Assembly: GCF_034009455.1 (NCBI RefSeq)
Contig: NZ_CP125380.1
Span: forward strand, 2,927,501-2,991,500
DNA length: 64,000 bases
Direction: 5' to 3'
From: Pseudomonas sp. P5_109
Lineage (GTDB): Bacteria > Pseudomonadota > Gammaproteobacteria > Pseudomonadales > Pseudomonadaceae
Shown: piece by piece, positions 44,276-53,380 of the stretch
Numbering within the stretch: the first letter of the stretch is position 1
Layout: the number at the start of each line of letters is the position of its first letter
Position numbers and translations under genes: made by a program
Notes under the pieces: generated by a model
What the model saw: the letters and a program-made list of their open reading frames with translations, nothing else
What the model was told of the DNA's origin: nothing
Database searches by the model: none

Positions 44276-46459
44276 TCAAGCCTTGATCACATACCCATAC
44301 GCCCGGGTACGACCGCCTTCCTGCTGCAAATACACGCCCTGCAACTCCGGCGTGAAACCCGGCAAGCGGTTGATGCCTTCCTCCAGCGCCAGGAAGTATT
44401 TCAGCACCGCGCCACCCCAGACTTCGCCCGGGATGATGCAGAGCACGCCCGGCGGATAAGGCAACGCACCTTCAGCCGCGATCCGCCCATCCGCATCCGC
44501 CAACGCCACCAGTTCGACGTTGCCGCGGATGTACTCGATTTGCGCCTGCTGCGGGTTCATGGCCTTTTTCGGGAAGTGTTCCTTGCGGAACATGTCCTTT
44601 TGCAGTTGCTGCACGTTGTGATGGCGGTAGAGGTCGTGCATTTCCTGGCAGAGCTGACGGATGGTGTAGTTGCGGTAGCGTTCCTGATGCTGCGCGTAGA
44701 TCGCCGGCAGTACCCGGCTCATCGGCGCGTCATCGCTGATGAAGCGTTCGAAACGGGCGATCTGTGCGGCCAGGTGGGTCATCTTCGCCCAGTCTTCGGC
44801 CGGGGTGAGCAGGAACAGGATCGAGTTGAGGTCGCATTTTTCCGGAACGATGCCGTTCTCGCGCAGGAAGTTGGCGAGGATGCCGGCGTGAATGCCGAAG
44901 CCGGTGTAGCTGCCGTCGACCGGGTCGATCCCCGGGGTGGTGAACAGCAGCTTGCACGGGTCGATGAAGTACTGCTTCTCGGCATAACCGGCAAAGGCGT
45001 GCCAGCGATCCTTGGGATGGAACTCGAAGAAGCGGATGTCATTGGCGATTTCTTCGGTGGGATAGTCTTCCCAGGCGCGCCCTTCGATGGTGTACGGCAC
45101 GAACGGGCGGACCATGGTGCAGGCTTCGAGGATCAACTTGCGCGCCTCGATGCCGAACTTCACGCAGTCTTCCCACAGGCGCAGGCCGCTGCGGCCCGAG
45201 TGGATGCGCGCATTCACATCCAGCGAGGCGAACAGCGGGTAGAACGGGCTGGTGGACGCCTGGGCCATGAACGCGTTGTTCAGCCGGTGATGGTTGCAAT
45301 AACGGGCCTGGCCTTTGATGTGGCGGTCTTTCTTGTGCACCTGGGAGGCCTGGGAAAAACCGGCCTGCTGCTTGTGCACCGACTGGGTGACGAAGATACC
45401 GGGGTCGTTTTCGTCGAGGTCGAGCAGCAGCGGCGAGCAGTCCTTCATCATCGGGATGAACTGTTCGTAACCGACCCACGCCGAGTCGAACAGGATGTAG
45501 TCACACAGCTTGCCGATGCGGTCGACCACTTGCCGGGCGTTGTACACGGTGCCGTCGTAGGTGCCCAGTTGAATGATCGCCAGGCGGAACGGCCGCGGCA
45601 GTTGCGCCTTGTCCGGGGCGACTTCGGCAATCAGTTCGCGCAGGTAGTCTTCTTCGAAACAGTGGGCGTCGATGCCGCCGATGAAGCCGTAAGGGTTGCG
45701 CGCGGTTTCCAGATACACCGGCGTCGCGCCGGCCTGCAGCAGCGCACCCTGGTGGTTGGATTTATGGTTGTTGCGGTCGAACAGCACCAGGTCGCCGGGG
45801 GTCAACAGGGCGTTGGTCACCACCTTGTTGGACGCCGAGGTGCCGTTGAGCACGAAGTAGGTCTTGTCCGCATTGAACACCTGCGCCGCGTGTTTCTGCG
45901 CCAGCAGCGCCGGGCCTTCGTGGATCAGCAGGTCGCCGAGCTTGACGTCGGCGTTGCACATGTCGGCGCGAAACAGCGTCTCGCCGAAAAAGTCGAAAAA
46001 CTGCCGACCGGCCGGGTGCTTGCGAAAGAACTGGCCGCCCTGGTGACCGGGGCAGGCGAAGGTCGCATTGGCTGCTTCGGTGTAGTGCTTGAGGGCGTCG
46101 AAGAACGGCGGCAGCAGGCTTTCTTCGTAGGCCTTGGCGGCGGTTTCCAGTTGGTTGCCATGGTATTCGACGTTGCTCGGTGACAGGTCGAAGATGCCAT
46201 TGACCTGCAGCAGCACGTCATTCAGGTGTTTGTAGACTTCTCGCGGGTGGGTGCTGGTGCCGGGGGACGCCACCAGGAAAATCGGCACATCAAAACCGGT
46301 GCGCTGGATGGCGTCGAGGGCTCCGGCCAACACATCATTGACCGACACCACGGCCACGGCCACGTCGGTGAAGTCGGTGTGACCGAGCGGAACCACCTCC
46401 CGGGCGTTCAGGAAACATTCGGATGCGCCTTCACTGGCAGCGATTTTCAGGGCTTTCAT
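44276..46459 (-). CDS. Ornithine decarboxylase, SpeC/SpeF type (PLP enzyme)
   Basis: 727 aa. The start MKALKIAASEG at 46459 has AGGAGA upstream; the frame extends to a GTG at 46483 without one. The receiver-like N-domain (about 1-110) and the PLP fold match E. coli SpeC/SpeF closely by memory, including LFDRNNHKSNHQGALLQAGATPVYLE and TQSVHKQQAGFSQ, where the HK lysine binds PLP. It converts ornithine to putrescine and CO2 in the cytoplasm. Lysine and arginine decarboxylases share the fold, but the NGTSASNKV and IQLGTYDGTVYNARQV segments favour ornithine. A PauB/PuuB-like oxidase nearby would use a putrescine derivative. Convergent with the vgrG remnant. Confidence 0.88.
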   Translation of the reverse strand: MKALKIAASEGASECFLNAREVVPLGHTDFTDVAVAVVSVNDVLAGALDAIQRTGFDVPIFLVASPGTSTHPREVYKHLNDVLLQVNGIFDLSPSNVEYHGNQLETAAKAYEESLLPPFFDALKHYTEAANATFACPGHQGGQFFRKHPAGRQFFDFFGETLFRADMCNADVKLGDLLIHEGPALLAQKHAAQVFNADKTYFVLNGTSASNKVVTNALLTPGDLVLFDRNNHKSNHQGALLQAGATPVYLETARNPYGFIGGIDAHCFEEDYLRELIAEVAPDKAQLPRPFRLAIIQLGTYDGTVYNARQVVDRIGKLCDYILFDSAWVGYEQFIPMMKDCSPLLLDLDENDPGIFVTQSVHKQQAGFSQASQVHKKDRHIKGQARYCNHHRLNNAFMAQASTSPFYPLFASLDVNARIHSGRSGLRLWEDCVKFGIEARKLILEACTMVRPFVPYTIEGRAWEDYPTEEIANDIRFFEFHPKDRWHAFAGYAEKQYFIDPCKLLFTTPGIDPVDGSYTGFGIHAGILANFLRENGIVPEKCDLNSILFLLTPAEDWAKMTHLAAQIARFERFISDDAPMSRVLPAIYAQHQERYRNYTIRQLCQEMHDLYRHHNVQQLQKDMFRKEHFPKKAMNPQQAQIEYIRGNVELVALADADGRIAAEGALPYPPGVLCIIPGEVWGGAVLKYFLALEEGINRLPGFTPELQGVYLQQEGGRTRAYGYVIKA

Positions 46460-46886
46460 GGGGTGGTGTCTCCTGGCGGGCACTCAATTGTCCGCAGCTT
46501 TTTGAGAGATCAACTTCCGGAGGAACTCCAGTTCCCCTGATCGGAAATCGCGTCACCACTGGTTATAGAGCATATTCCTGATTTGTCAGGCTTTTACCGA
46601 TTGGTTGGACGACCGGCACCGGTCAAGCGTGAACCAGTGCAATCGTGAACGAGACCACGATCATGCACGCAAAAGCAAAATTGATATTCATGAAGTTTCC
46701 ATCCAAAGCATGAGTGACGGCGCCATCTTGAACAGGTCACAGGAAAATAAAAAATTCGGTGTAATGATTTGAAAGATCGAAAAAAATGATACTTCAACCT
46801 GTTCGCCCGGCCGCCCGTTTGTGTTTATCCCGTGCTTTGGCTAATCTCGCACAAACACGCAGATTTACGCATAAACGAGCAAAAAC
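46460..46886. other. Intergenic region between decarboxylase and DeoR regulator
   Basis: 427 bases holding the divergent promoters of the decarboxylase (minus) and the DeoR-type gene (plus). The half near 46700-46800 is AT-rich. It contains one possible 22-codon reading frame (46691-46623, minus). No terminator or known riboswitch recognised. Confidence 0.5.
46623..46691 (-). CDS. Candidate 22-residue membrane peptide
   Basis: ATG at 46691 and TGA at 46625-46623 enclose 22 hydrophobic residues starting MNINFAFACMIVV and ending ALVHA, enough for one membrane span. The upstream GGATGG gives only a weak ribosome-binding site (about 8-12 bases before the ATG). Small single-span proteins of this type exist beside transporters and regulators, but I recognise no family. 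It may be chance. Confidence 0.3.
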   Translation of the reverse strand: MNINFAFACMIVVSFTIALVHA

Positions 46887-47669
46887 ATGTACGACAATCA
46901 TTCTGCCGCCGAGCTGCCGTCAGTGCGCCGGCAAAAAATCCTGTTGATCCTCGAACGTGATGGCAAGGTCATGGCCTCGGAGTTGAGCCAGCATTTCGCG
47001 GTCTCCGAAGACACCATCCGCCGCGATCTGGCGGAACTGGCCAGCGCCGGCCTGGTGCAGCGGGTGCACGGCGGGGCGTTGCCGCGACCCAAAGACACGG
47101 GCAAGGACTACTTCACCCGGATCAGTGAAACCGACGAGGTGAAAACCCATCTGGCGCAATTGGCCGCGCAACGGGTGCAGGACGGTCAGATCGTGGTGTT
47201 CGATTCCGGCACTACCACCTTGCAGATCGCGCGCTCGTTGCCAGAGGACATCGCCATTACCGCGATCACCGCGTCGCCGATGACCGCCATTACGCTGTCC
47301 GAATACAAAGGCATCAAGGTGATCCTGGCGGGCGGTCAGCTCAACCCGGCGACGATGTCGGCCAGCGGCCACGAAACCCTGCGGCTGCTGGCGGGCATCA
47401 AGGCCGATTTGCTGTTTACCGGGGTCTGCGCGATCCACCCGCAGGTGGGATTGAGCTCGCTGCATTTTGATGAAGTGCCGGTGAAGCAGGCGATGCTCGA
47501 CTGTGCGTCCCATGTGATTGCGGTCACTACGGCGGACAAGCTCGGCGCGGTGGAACCCTTTGTCGTCGCGCCTTGCCAGCGCGTGCATACGCTGATCACC
47601 GAGCGGCATGTGGCTTCGGGGAATGTCGAGGATTATCGGGGGCTGGGGATTGAGGTGGTGCAGGTCTGA
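46887..47669 (+). CDS. DeoR-family transcriptional regulator
   Basis: 260 aa. The N-terminal winged helix (about 14-70) has RRQKILLILERDGKVMASELSQHFAVSEDTIRRDLAEL, followed by VQRVHGGALP, the standard DeoR/GlpR signature. The C-terminal sugar-phosphate sensor domain has VVFDSGTTTLQIARSLP and DLLFTGVCAIHPQVGLSS. Such repressors usually respond to a phosphorylated sugar, so a direct role in polyamine control is not certain. It lies between the decarboxylase (divergent) and the FAD oxidase (convergent). An inverted REP pair follows the stop. Confidence 0.92.
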   Translation: MYDNHSAAELPSVRRQKILLILERDGKVMASELSQHFAVSEDTIRRDLAELASAGLVQRVHGGALPRPKDTGKDYFTRISETDEVKTHLAQLAAQRVQDGQIVVFDSGTTTLQIARSLPEDIAITAITASPMTAITLSEYKGIKVILAGGQLNPATMSASGHETLRLLAGIKADLLFTGVCAIHPQVGLSSLHFDEVPVKQAMLDCASHVIAVTTADKLGAVEPFVVAPCQRVHTLITERHVASGNVEDYRGLGIEVVQV

Positions 47670-47708
47670 GCGATTTTGGCTGGCGGGTGTATTGAATGTT
47701 CCGGCCCC

Positions 47709-47800
47709 TTCGCGAGCAAGCCCGCTCCCACATTTTGATTTTCAGTGACCGCAAAAATGTGGTCACCCAAGATCCCTGTAGGAGCGGGCTTGCCCGCGAT
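47709..47800. repeat. Inverted REP pair
   Basis: Left element cgcgagcaagcccgctccca (47711-47730) and right element aggagcgggcttgcccgcga (47780-47799) form an inverted pair of the Pseudomonas REP type. It lies between convergent genes and may act as a bidirectional terminator. Confidence 0.85.
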
Positions 47801-47845
47801 GAGGCCGGCACAAACAACATCAATGCCGGATGTGCAGCGAATGGA

Positions 47846-49129
47846 TCAGCGCAATCGCTCAAGCATCTGGTAGTACCACATGCCCGCGGCAAGCATCGGG
47901 TTGCCGAGCAGATCGCCCATGGGCACGCGGATGTGCTGGCAGGCGGCGAAGGTGTCGAACTGTTCCAGTTGTCCTGTGATCGCCCGGCCCATGATTTCGC
48001 CCATGATGTGGGTGGTGGCGATGCCGTGGCCCGAGTAGCCCTGGCAATACCAGACGTTGTCCGACAGCTTGCCCAGTTGCGGGATGCGGTTGATCACAAT
48101 GCCCATCGCGCAGCTCCACTGGTAGTCGATGGCCACGCCTTTGAGCGCCGGGAAGGTCTGCTCGATGCACGGGCGCAGTTCGGCGGCGATGTCGCGCGAA
48201 TCCTTGCCGCTGTAGTTGGCGCCGCCACCGAACAACAGGCGACCGTCCGCGGTCAGGCGGTAGTAGTCGAGCACGAAGCGGCAGTCATAGACCGCCAGGT
48301 CTTCGGGGTTGATCTGTCTGGCCAGGTCGCCCAGCGGCGCGGTGGTGACGATGCCGCCCATGGCCGGGAAAATCTTGCCCTTGAGTTTGCCCGGTTCCAG
48401 CTTGTGGTAGACGTCGCCGGCCAGCAGTACCTGGTTGGCGTCGATGTGCCCGTGGGCAGTGCGCACTCCGGGCGTGTCTCCGTGAATGATCTCCAGCACT
48501 TCGCTGTTTTCGAAGATCAGTGCGCCCAGGCTTTCGGCCGCGCGGGCTTCGCCGATGCACAGGTTGAGCGGGTGCAGGTGCATGTTGCGGGTGTTCTTGA
48601 TCGCGCCGTGGTACAGGTCGCTTTGCAACAGGTCGCGGACCTGGCTGCGGTCGAGGAGGCTGACTTCGTCGGCCATGCCACGGTGCACCGCCTCGTCGTA
48701 GTCCTTGCGCAAGCCGACCATGTGCGCGGGTTTGTACGCGGCGTGCAGGTGGCCGTGCTTGAGGTCGCAGGCGATGCCGTATTTTTCCACGCGCTGCTGG
48801 ATGATCTGGTGCCCGCGCCAGCGCAGGTTCCAGATGAAGTCGTCGACTTCATCGCCGATGGTGCGGCGCATCTGTTTGCGCATGGCCTCGTCACCCGACA
48901 GGCTGCCGGTGACCTGGCCGCCGTTGCGCCCGGTGGCGCCCCAGCCGATCTTGTGGCTTTCGACGATGGCGACCTTCAGGCCTTTTTCCGCCAGCTCGAC
49001 GGCGGTGGCCACGCCGGTGAACCCGCCGCCGATGATCACCACATCAACCCGGTGCCGGCCTTGCAGCGTCGGGTAATCGGTGTCCTGGTTGAGGGTGGCG
49101 GTGTAGTAGGAATTGCAACGTTGAGTCAT
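47846..49129 (-). CDS. FAD-dependent oxidoreductase, PauB/PuuB-like (gamma-glutamylputrescine oxidase type)
   Basis: 427 aa. The N-terminal dinucleotide fold has VVIIGGGFTGVATAVELAEKG and KIGWGATGRNGGQ, typical of the DAO family. The C-terminal region has WCGMGI-like WSCAMGIVINRIP and YCQGYSGHGIATTHIMGE, matching PuuB/PauB-type enzymes. These oxidise gamma-glutamylputrescine or related amines in polyamine breakdown, which fits an ornithine decarboxylase two genes away. No glutamine-synthetase-like partner is in view, so other amine substrates are possible. The C-terminus ends MWYYQMLERLR. It lies convergent to the DeoR gene. Confidence 0.85.
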   Translation of the reverse strand: MTQRCNSYYTATLNQDTDYPTLQGRHRVDVVIIGGGFTGVATAVELAEKGLKVAIVESHKIGWGATGRNGGQVTGSLSGDEAMRKQMRRTIGDEVDDFIWNLRWRGHQIIQQRVEKYGIACDLKHGHLHAAYKPAHMVGLRKDYDEAVHRGMADEVSLLDRSQVRDLLQSDLYHGAIKNTRNMHLHPLNLCIGEARAAESLGALIFENSEVLEIIHGDTPGVRTAHGHIDANQVLLAGDVYHKLEPGKLKGKIFPAMGGIVTTAPLGDLARQINPEDLAVYDCRFVLDYYRLTADGRLLFGGGANYSGKDSRDIAAELRPCIEQTFPALKGVAIDYQWSCAMGIVINRIPQLGKLSDNVWYCQGYSGHGIATTHIMGEIMGRAITGQLEQFDTFAACQHIRVPMGDLLGNPMLAAGMWYYQMLERLR

Positions 49130-49186
49130 GTCGGTGTCCAGGCAGAATTGGGAGAAGCCAATGCCGGCCAGGTGAGCGCAGTCAGG

Positions 49187-49274
49187 GTGGGAGCGGGCTT
49201 GCTCGCGAAAGCGTACTTTCAGCCGACATCACTGCTGAATGACACACCGCTTTCGCGAGCAAGCCCGCTCCCAC
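49187..49274. repeat. Perfect 27-bp inverted REP pair
   Basis: GTGGGAGCGGGCTTGCTCGC.. at 49187-49213 and its exact reverse complement at 49248-49274 around a 34-base loop. It lies just upstream of the FAD oxidase gene, in the gap 49130-49502. No other gene is supported in that gap apart from a doubtful 29-codon frame. Confidence 0.92.
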
Positions 49275-49457
49275 AGGTTCTGTGTGTGGCTGAGCAGGGT
49301 TCACGCGGACCGGGATAGCGAAAGGAGGGGGCTCACCAATCAGGCGAGCAGGGCGCTATCCGGCGGACGTGCGGAATGACGCAGTTTCGAGCGGCGCAGG
49401 GCCATGGGCAGGTTGACGATACGCTTCATGCGCGTGTTTCCGGCTGCGGAAATCGTT

Positions 49458-49473
49458 GGAGGCCGAAGCCTCC
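49458..49473 (-). terminator. Small GC hairpin after chrA
   Basis: GGAGGC-TTCG-GCCTCC on the minus strand, a 6-bp stem with a stable TTCG tetraloop, 30 bases after the chrA stop. The T-run after it is absent, so it may be a weak terminator or RNA-stabilising hairpin. Confidence 0.45.
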
Positions 49474-49502
49474 GGGGATGCTGGATAGTAGGGGGTCGTC
49501 CT

Positions 49503-50861
49503 TCAACCTGCAAGGTGAATCCCGAGGCCGATCAGTGCGCAACCGATCAACACCTCGATCACCCCGCGCTTGAAACGCAGCAGCGCAATGCCCGCCAGCA
49601 GGGCGATCAGCAGCGAGGGCCAGTCCAGGTGTCCCTCGAAACCTTTGGGCCAGAGCACGTGGTAGGCAAAGAAACAGGCCAGATTGAGAATCACGCCCAC
49701 CACGGCGGCCGTAATGGCCGTCAGCGGCGCGGTGAACTTCAGTTCGTTGTGCGTCGATTCCACCAGCGGCCCGCCGGCGAGGATGAACAGGAACGAAGGC
49801 AGGAAGGTGAACCAGGTCACCAGCGTGGCGGCGATGGCGCCGGCGACAAAGGCCTGATCCGGGCCGAAGACCTGATGCACGTAGGCGCCGATGAAACCGA
49901 CGAAGGCGACGACCATGATCAACGGACCTGGCGTGGTTTCGCCCAGTGCCAGGCCGTCGATCATCTGTGTCGGCGTCAGCCATCCGTAGTGACCGACCGC
50001 GCCCTGATACACATACGGCAGCACCGCGTAGGCGCCACCAAACGTCAACAGTGCGGCCTTGGTGAAGAACCAGGCCATCTGGGTCAGCGTGCCTTCCCAG
50101 CCGAACAGTACGATGAGCATGGCCATGGGCAACGTCCACAAGATCGCACCGATAATGGCCAGGCGCGCCAGTTTCCAGCCACTGAAGCGGGCGTGTTCGG
50201 GAGTTGGGGTGTCGTCGTCGATCACGGCCGGACCGAAGGACTTTTTCGCCGCGCTGTGGCCTCCGGTCCTGAATTTTTCCGGTGCCAGGCGTCCGCCGAA
50301 GTAACCGACGATTGCCGCGCCGAGCACGATCAACGGAAACGGCACGTTGAGCACGAAGATGGCCACGAAGGACGCGGCGGCGATGCCCCATAACCAGCCG
50401 TTCTTCAGCGCCCGCGAGCCGATCCGGTGGGCCGCCTGCACCACGATTGCCGTGACTGCCGGCTTGATCCCGTAGAACAATCCGGCGACCACGGGCACTT
50501 CGCCAAAGGCGATGTACACCCAGGACAACGCAATCAGGATGAACAGCGACGGCAACACAAACAGCACGCCAGCGATCACGCCGCCCCAGGTCCGGTGCAT
50601 TAGCCAGCCGATGTAAGTCGCCAACTGCTGGGCCTCGGGTCCGGGCAGCAACATGCAGTAGTTGAGCGCGTGCAGAAAGCGCCGCTCGGAAATCCAGCGC
50701 CGGCGTTCGACCAGTTCCTGATGCATGATCGAAATCTGCCCTGCCGGCCCGCCAAAGCTGATGAAACCGAGCTTGAGCCAGAACAGGAAGGCTTCGCGCA
50801 GGCTGATAGTGCGCGGTGGTGGCACAGCCTGTCCGGTGATCGGGGAGGGTATCGGGCTCAA
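49503..50861 (-). CDS. chrA: Chromate transporter ChrA
   Basis: 452 aa, two-domain long-chain ChrA. The N-terminal half contains SFGGPAGQISIMHQELVERRRWISERRFLHALNYCMLLPGPEAQQLATYIGW and the C-terminal half has LTFGGAYAVLPYVYQ and GLALGETTPGPLIMVVAFVGFIGA, both classic CHR motifs. About 12 membrane spans are predicted by eye. ChrA exports chromate from the cytoplasm, giving resistance; it may also handle sulfate. No regulator chrB is visible next to it. AT and GC use match the genome. Confidence 0.95.
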   Translation of the reverse strand: MSPIPSPITGQAVPPPRTISLREAFLFWLKLGFISFGGPAGQISIMHQELVERRRWISERRFLHALNYCMLLPGPEAQQLATYIGWLMHRTWGGVIAGVLFVLPSLFILIALSWVYIAFGEVPVVAGLFYGIKPAVTAIVVQAAHRIGSRALKNGWLWGIAAASFVAIFVLNVPFPLIVLGAAIVGYFGGRLAPEKFRTGGHSAAKKSFGPAVIDDDTPTPEHARFSGWKLARLAIIGAILWTLPMAMLIVLFGWEGTLTQMAWFFTKAALLTFGGAYAVLPYVYQGAVGHYGWLTPTQMIDGLALGETTPGPLIMVVAFVGFIGAYVHQVFGPDQAFVAGAIAATLVTWFTFLPSFLFILAGGPLVESTHNELKFTAPLTAITAAVVGVILNLACFFAYHVLWPKGFEGHLDWPSLLIALLAGIALLRFKRGVIEVLIGCALIGLGIHLAG

Positions 50862-50993
50862 GCGGAAATTCCTTGCGCAGATAAGCTTTGAACCCGTGAC
50901 TGTAGCTACGCGCGAGCGCGTTGGATAGACGCTTCAGGCGGAGTTTGTGCCAGTGCCATCGGGCCCTGGCGGCGCGTGTTGGCAGACCCACCG

Positions 50994-51019
50994 CCATCGC
51001 GAGCAGGCTCGCTCCCACA
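50994..51019. repeat. Single REP-type element
   Basis: ccatcgcgagcaggctcgct then cccaca, a lone half of the repeat family seen elsewhere in the window. It lies just beyond the end of the bestrophin gene, between it and chrA. Confidence 0.75.
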
Positions 51020-51041
51020 GGTTTTGTGTGTTTCCTGAAAG

Positions 51042-51941
51042 TCAGGTCAACACAAAATCCACCGGCTCCAGTTGTGGCGGCAACTCCGTCACGCCTAGTG
51101 CCGTCAGCACATCACGCTCGATGTTGCGCACGATGGCGTCGGTGGGCAGGTCGTTTTCGTCGCGGCCGAACGGGTCTTCCAGTTCATCGGCAATCGCATC
51201 CAGGCCGAAAAAGGTGTAGCTGACAATCGCGGTGAAGATCGGTGTCAACCAGCCCAGGGGTTCGGCCATGGCGAATGGCAGGAGGATGCAGAACAGGTAG
51301 ATGGTGCGGTGCAGCAACAGAGTGTAGGGGAAGGGTAGCGGGGTGTTCTTGATCCGTTCACAGACGGCCTGGGCATGGGTCAGGCTGGTCAGATGATTGG
51401 CCATGAGCGTGTAGCGCCAGTTGTTGATCACCCCGGACTCGTTGAGTGTCGAGCACTGCTGACCGACTTGCATCAGTATTTGCCCGGTGACGTCCGTGGA
51501 GTTGCCCTTGGGCATCGGCTGCAGCCAGTCGCCACTGGCTGCCAGTTCGTTTTCCTGGCGCAGCCGTGCGTTCAGGGCATGGGCAAAGCCACACAGGTTG
51601 CTGAGGATTGTGTATCGCTCATCGGTGTCCTTGATCACCAGGGTTTCACGAATCATCGAGCGGACCTCGACGATCACATCGCCCCAGGCCTTGCGTGCTT
51701 CATACCAGCGGTCGTAGCAAGCGTTGTTGCGAAAGCTCATGAAGATCGACAACGACAAACCCAGCAGCGTGAAGGGCGTGGCGCTGACCTTGGAAAAGTA
51801 ACTGGGGTGCAGGGTTTCGATGAGCACGATGGCCGAGGCGAGCAGCGTCACCATCAGGCTGCGCCAGGCAATGCGCTTGGCAATCGAACCCTTGAGAGAC
51901 GTCAGGACGCCGATCAGGTTGGGTTTGGGTCTCACGATCAT
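51042..51941 (-). CDS. Bestrophin-family membrane channel protein
   Basis: 299 aa. Contains the bacterial bestrophin features: an N-terminal basic segment, hydrophobic spans at about 30-70 and 205-245, SLSIFMSFRNNACYDRWYEARKAWG and, near the end, TFFGLDAIADELEDPFGRDENDLPTDAI. Bestrophins form pentameric ion channels in the inner membrane (chloride or cation in bacteria). The physiological role in Pseudomonas is not clear. It follows moaA by 5 bases on the same strand, so it is probably read from the same transcript, without an obvious functional tie. Confidence 0.93.
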   Translation of the reverse strand: MIVRPKPNLIGVLTSLKGSIAKRIAWRSLMVTLLASAIVLIETLHPSYFSKVSATPFTLLGLSLSIFMSFRNNACYDRWYEARKAWGDVIVEVRSMIRETLVIKDTDERYTILSNLCGFAHALNARLRQENELAASGDWLQPMPKGNSTDVTGQILMQVGQQCSTLNESGVINNWRYTLMANHLTSLTHAQAVCERIKNTPLPFPYTLLLHRTIYLFCILLPFAMAEPLGWLTPIFTAIVSYTFFGLDAIADELEDPFGRDENDLPTDAIVRNIERDVLTALGVTELPPQLEPVDFVLT

Positions 51942-51946
51942 GGGTT

Positions 51947-52945
51947 TCAGCCGCCCGTCATGTTCATGAAGCGAACGACCTGAACGTCGTCGTTCACTTC
52001 GAAGTTGTGTCGATAAGGCTTGAGTTTCATGGCCTCGATAATGGCCTTTTCCAGACGCTCGGGTTGTCCGGGGTGGCTGCGCAGGACAGCCTTGAGATCC
52101 ACCGAGTGCTCATTGCCCAGGCACAGCAGCAGACGTCCTTCCACGGTCAGCCGCACCCGATTGCAGGTGCCGCAAAAGTTGTGGCTGTGGGGCGAGATGA
52201 ACCCCAGGCGAATCTGCGGCGCCTCGGCCAGGCGCCAGTAGCGCGACGGCCCCTGGGTCGACTCGGCGGAATCAATCAAAGTGTAGCGTTCGGCGATGCG
52301 TTCGCGGACCTGGCTGCTTGCGAAAAACGATTCGGCGCGGCTGTGCTCGTGGATGGTGCCCAACGGCATTTCCTCGATGAAGGAGATGTCGAGGTTGCGG
52401 TCGATGGCGAAGCTCACCAGATCATTGATCTCATGGTCGTTGCGGCCTTTCATTACCACGCAATTGAGCTTGGTGTTGCGAAAGCCGGCCTGGTTGGCCG
52501 CGTCGATGCCCTTGATCACCGGCGCCAGGTCACCGGTGCGGGTCAGTTCGCGAAAACGTTGCGGGTCCAGGCAGTCGAGGCTGATGTTGAGCCGCTTGAC
52601 CCCGGCGTCGAACAACGGCCCGGCCAGTTTGGCCAACTGCGAACCGTTGGTGGTCATGCACAGCTCACGCAGGCCGGGCAGGGCGGCGATCTTCTCGCAC
52701 AGTTGCACCACGCCCGGGCGGATCAGGGGTTCGCCCCCGGTGAGGCGGATCTTGCGGGTGCCCAGTGCGACGAAGCTTTGTGCCAGCTGAAAAATCTCTT
52801 CCAGGGTCAGTACCCGTTGGCGCGGCAGAAACTGCATGTCCTCGGCCATGCAATAGACGCAACGGAAATCGCAGCGGTCGGTGACCGACATCCGCAGATA
52901 GTCCACGCGCCTTGCAAACCCATCGATCAGGACTCGTTCTGACAT
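51947..52945 (-). CDS. moaA: GTP 3',8-cyclase MoaA (molybdenum cofactor synthesis)
   Basis: 332 aa. The start [13 protein letters not shown] at 52945 has AGGAGA seven bases upstream; the GTG at 52963 lies before this site and is rejected. The radical-SAM cluster is CDFRCVYC, the C-terminal 4Fe-4S cluster lies in [18 protein letters not shown], and the protein ends in the GG dipeptide needed for activity. It converts GTP to 3',8-cyclo-GTP, the first step of molybdopterin. A remnant of a molybdoenzyme gene lies divergent upstream (53381), suggesting this moaA once served a neighbouring formate-dehydrogenase-like enzyme. Confidence 0.97.
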   Translation of the reverse strand: MSERVLIDGFARRVDYLRMSVTDRCDFRCVYCMAEDMQFLPRQRVLTLEEIFQLAQSFVALGTRKIRLTGGEPLIRPGVVQLCEKIAALPGLRELCMTTNGSQLAKLAGPLFDAGVKRLNISLDCLDPQRFRELTRTGDLAPVIKGIDAANQAGFRNTKLNCVVMKGRNDHEINDLVSFAIDRNLDISFIEEMPLGTIHEHSRAESFFASSQVRERIAERYTLIDSAESTQGPSRYWRLAEAPQIRLGFISPHSHNFCGTCNRVRLTVEGRLLLCLGNEHSVDLKAVLRSHPGQPERLEKAIIEAMKLKPYRHNFEVNDDVQVVRFMNMTGG

Positions 52946-52972
52946 GACTTTTTCTCCTGGCACCGAAAAACT

Positions 52973-53073
52973 TGTAGGAGCGAGCTCTGCTCGCGATGGT
53001 CGTTAACGATTACGCGCGCTTTCTGGTTAAACGCGGTGCCCTTGGGCTCATCGCGAGCAGGCTCGCTCCTACA
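52973..53073. repeat. Inverted REP pair upstream of moaA
   Basis: TGTAGGAGCGAGCTCTGCTC.. (52973-52999) pairs with catcgcgagcaggctcgctc.. (53049-53073). Typical intergenic REP pair, here in the 5' region of moaA. Confidence 0.85.
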
Positions 53074-53380
53074 GTTACGAATTCCGTTAATTACGGACTT
53101 GTTGAGCGCAGGCTAAGAGCAACTTTAGCGGGCGTCCAATCACTATTGATGACCGGGTGATCGACCGGCTCTATGATGAACTTTATTTTGTGATAAATGA
53201 GCCTAAAGTTATTTCAACTAATTGAAAATAAAGGTAAAAAATCGTGATGGAGTGTTTCGATAATGCTGTCATAAATAGCGATTGGACAATATTTAAACGC
53301 CATTCATATGCTTTCTCCGTCTATTCGAACAATGACCTGAATCCGGTCCAAGCCTGTGTGCATTGTCACGGAGAAGTACC

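Noticed and set aside
44183-46183. 666-codon plus-strand frame opposite the ornithine decarboxylase
   Set aside because: Antisense shadow of a well-conserved enzyme; no start signals or domains.
49426-51018. Long alternative frame over chrA
   Set aside because: Arg-rich low-complexity translation, out of frame with the recognisable ChrA protein.
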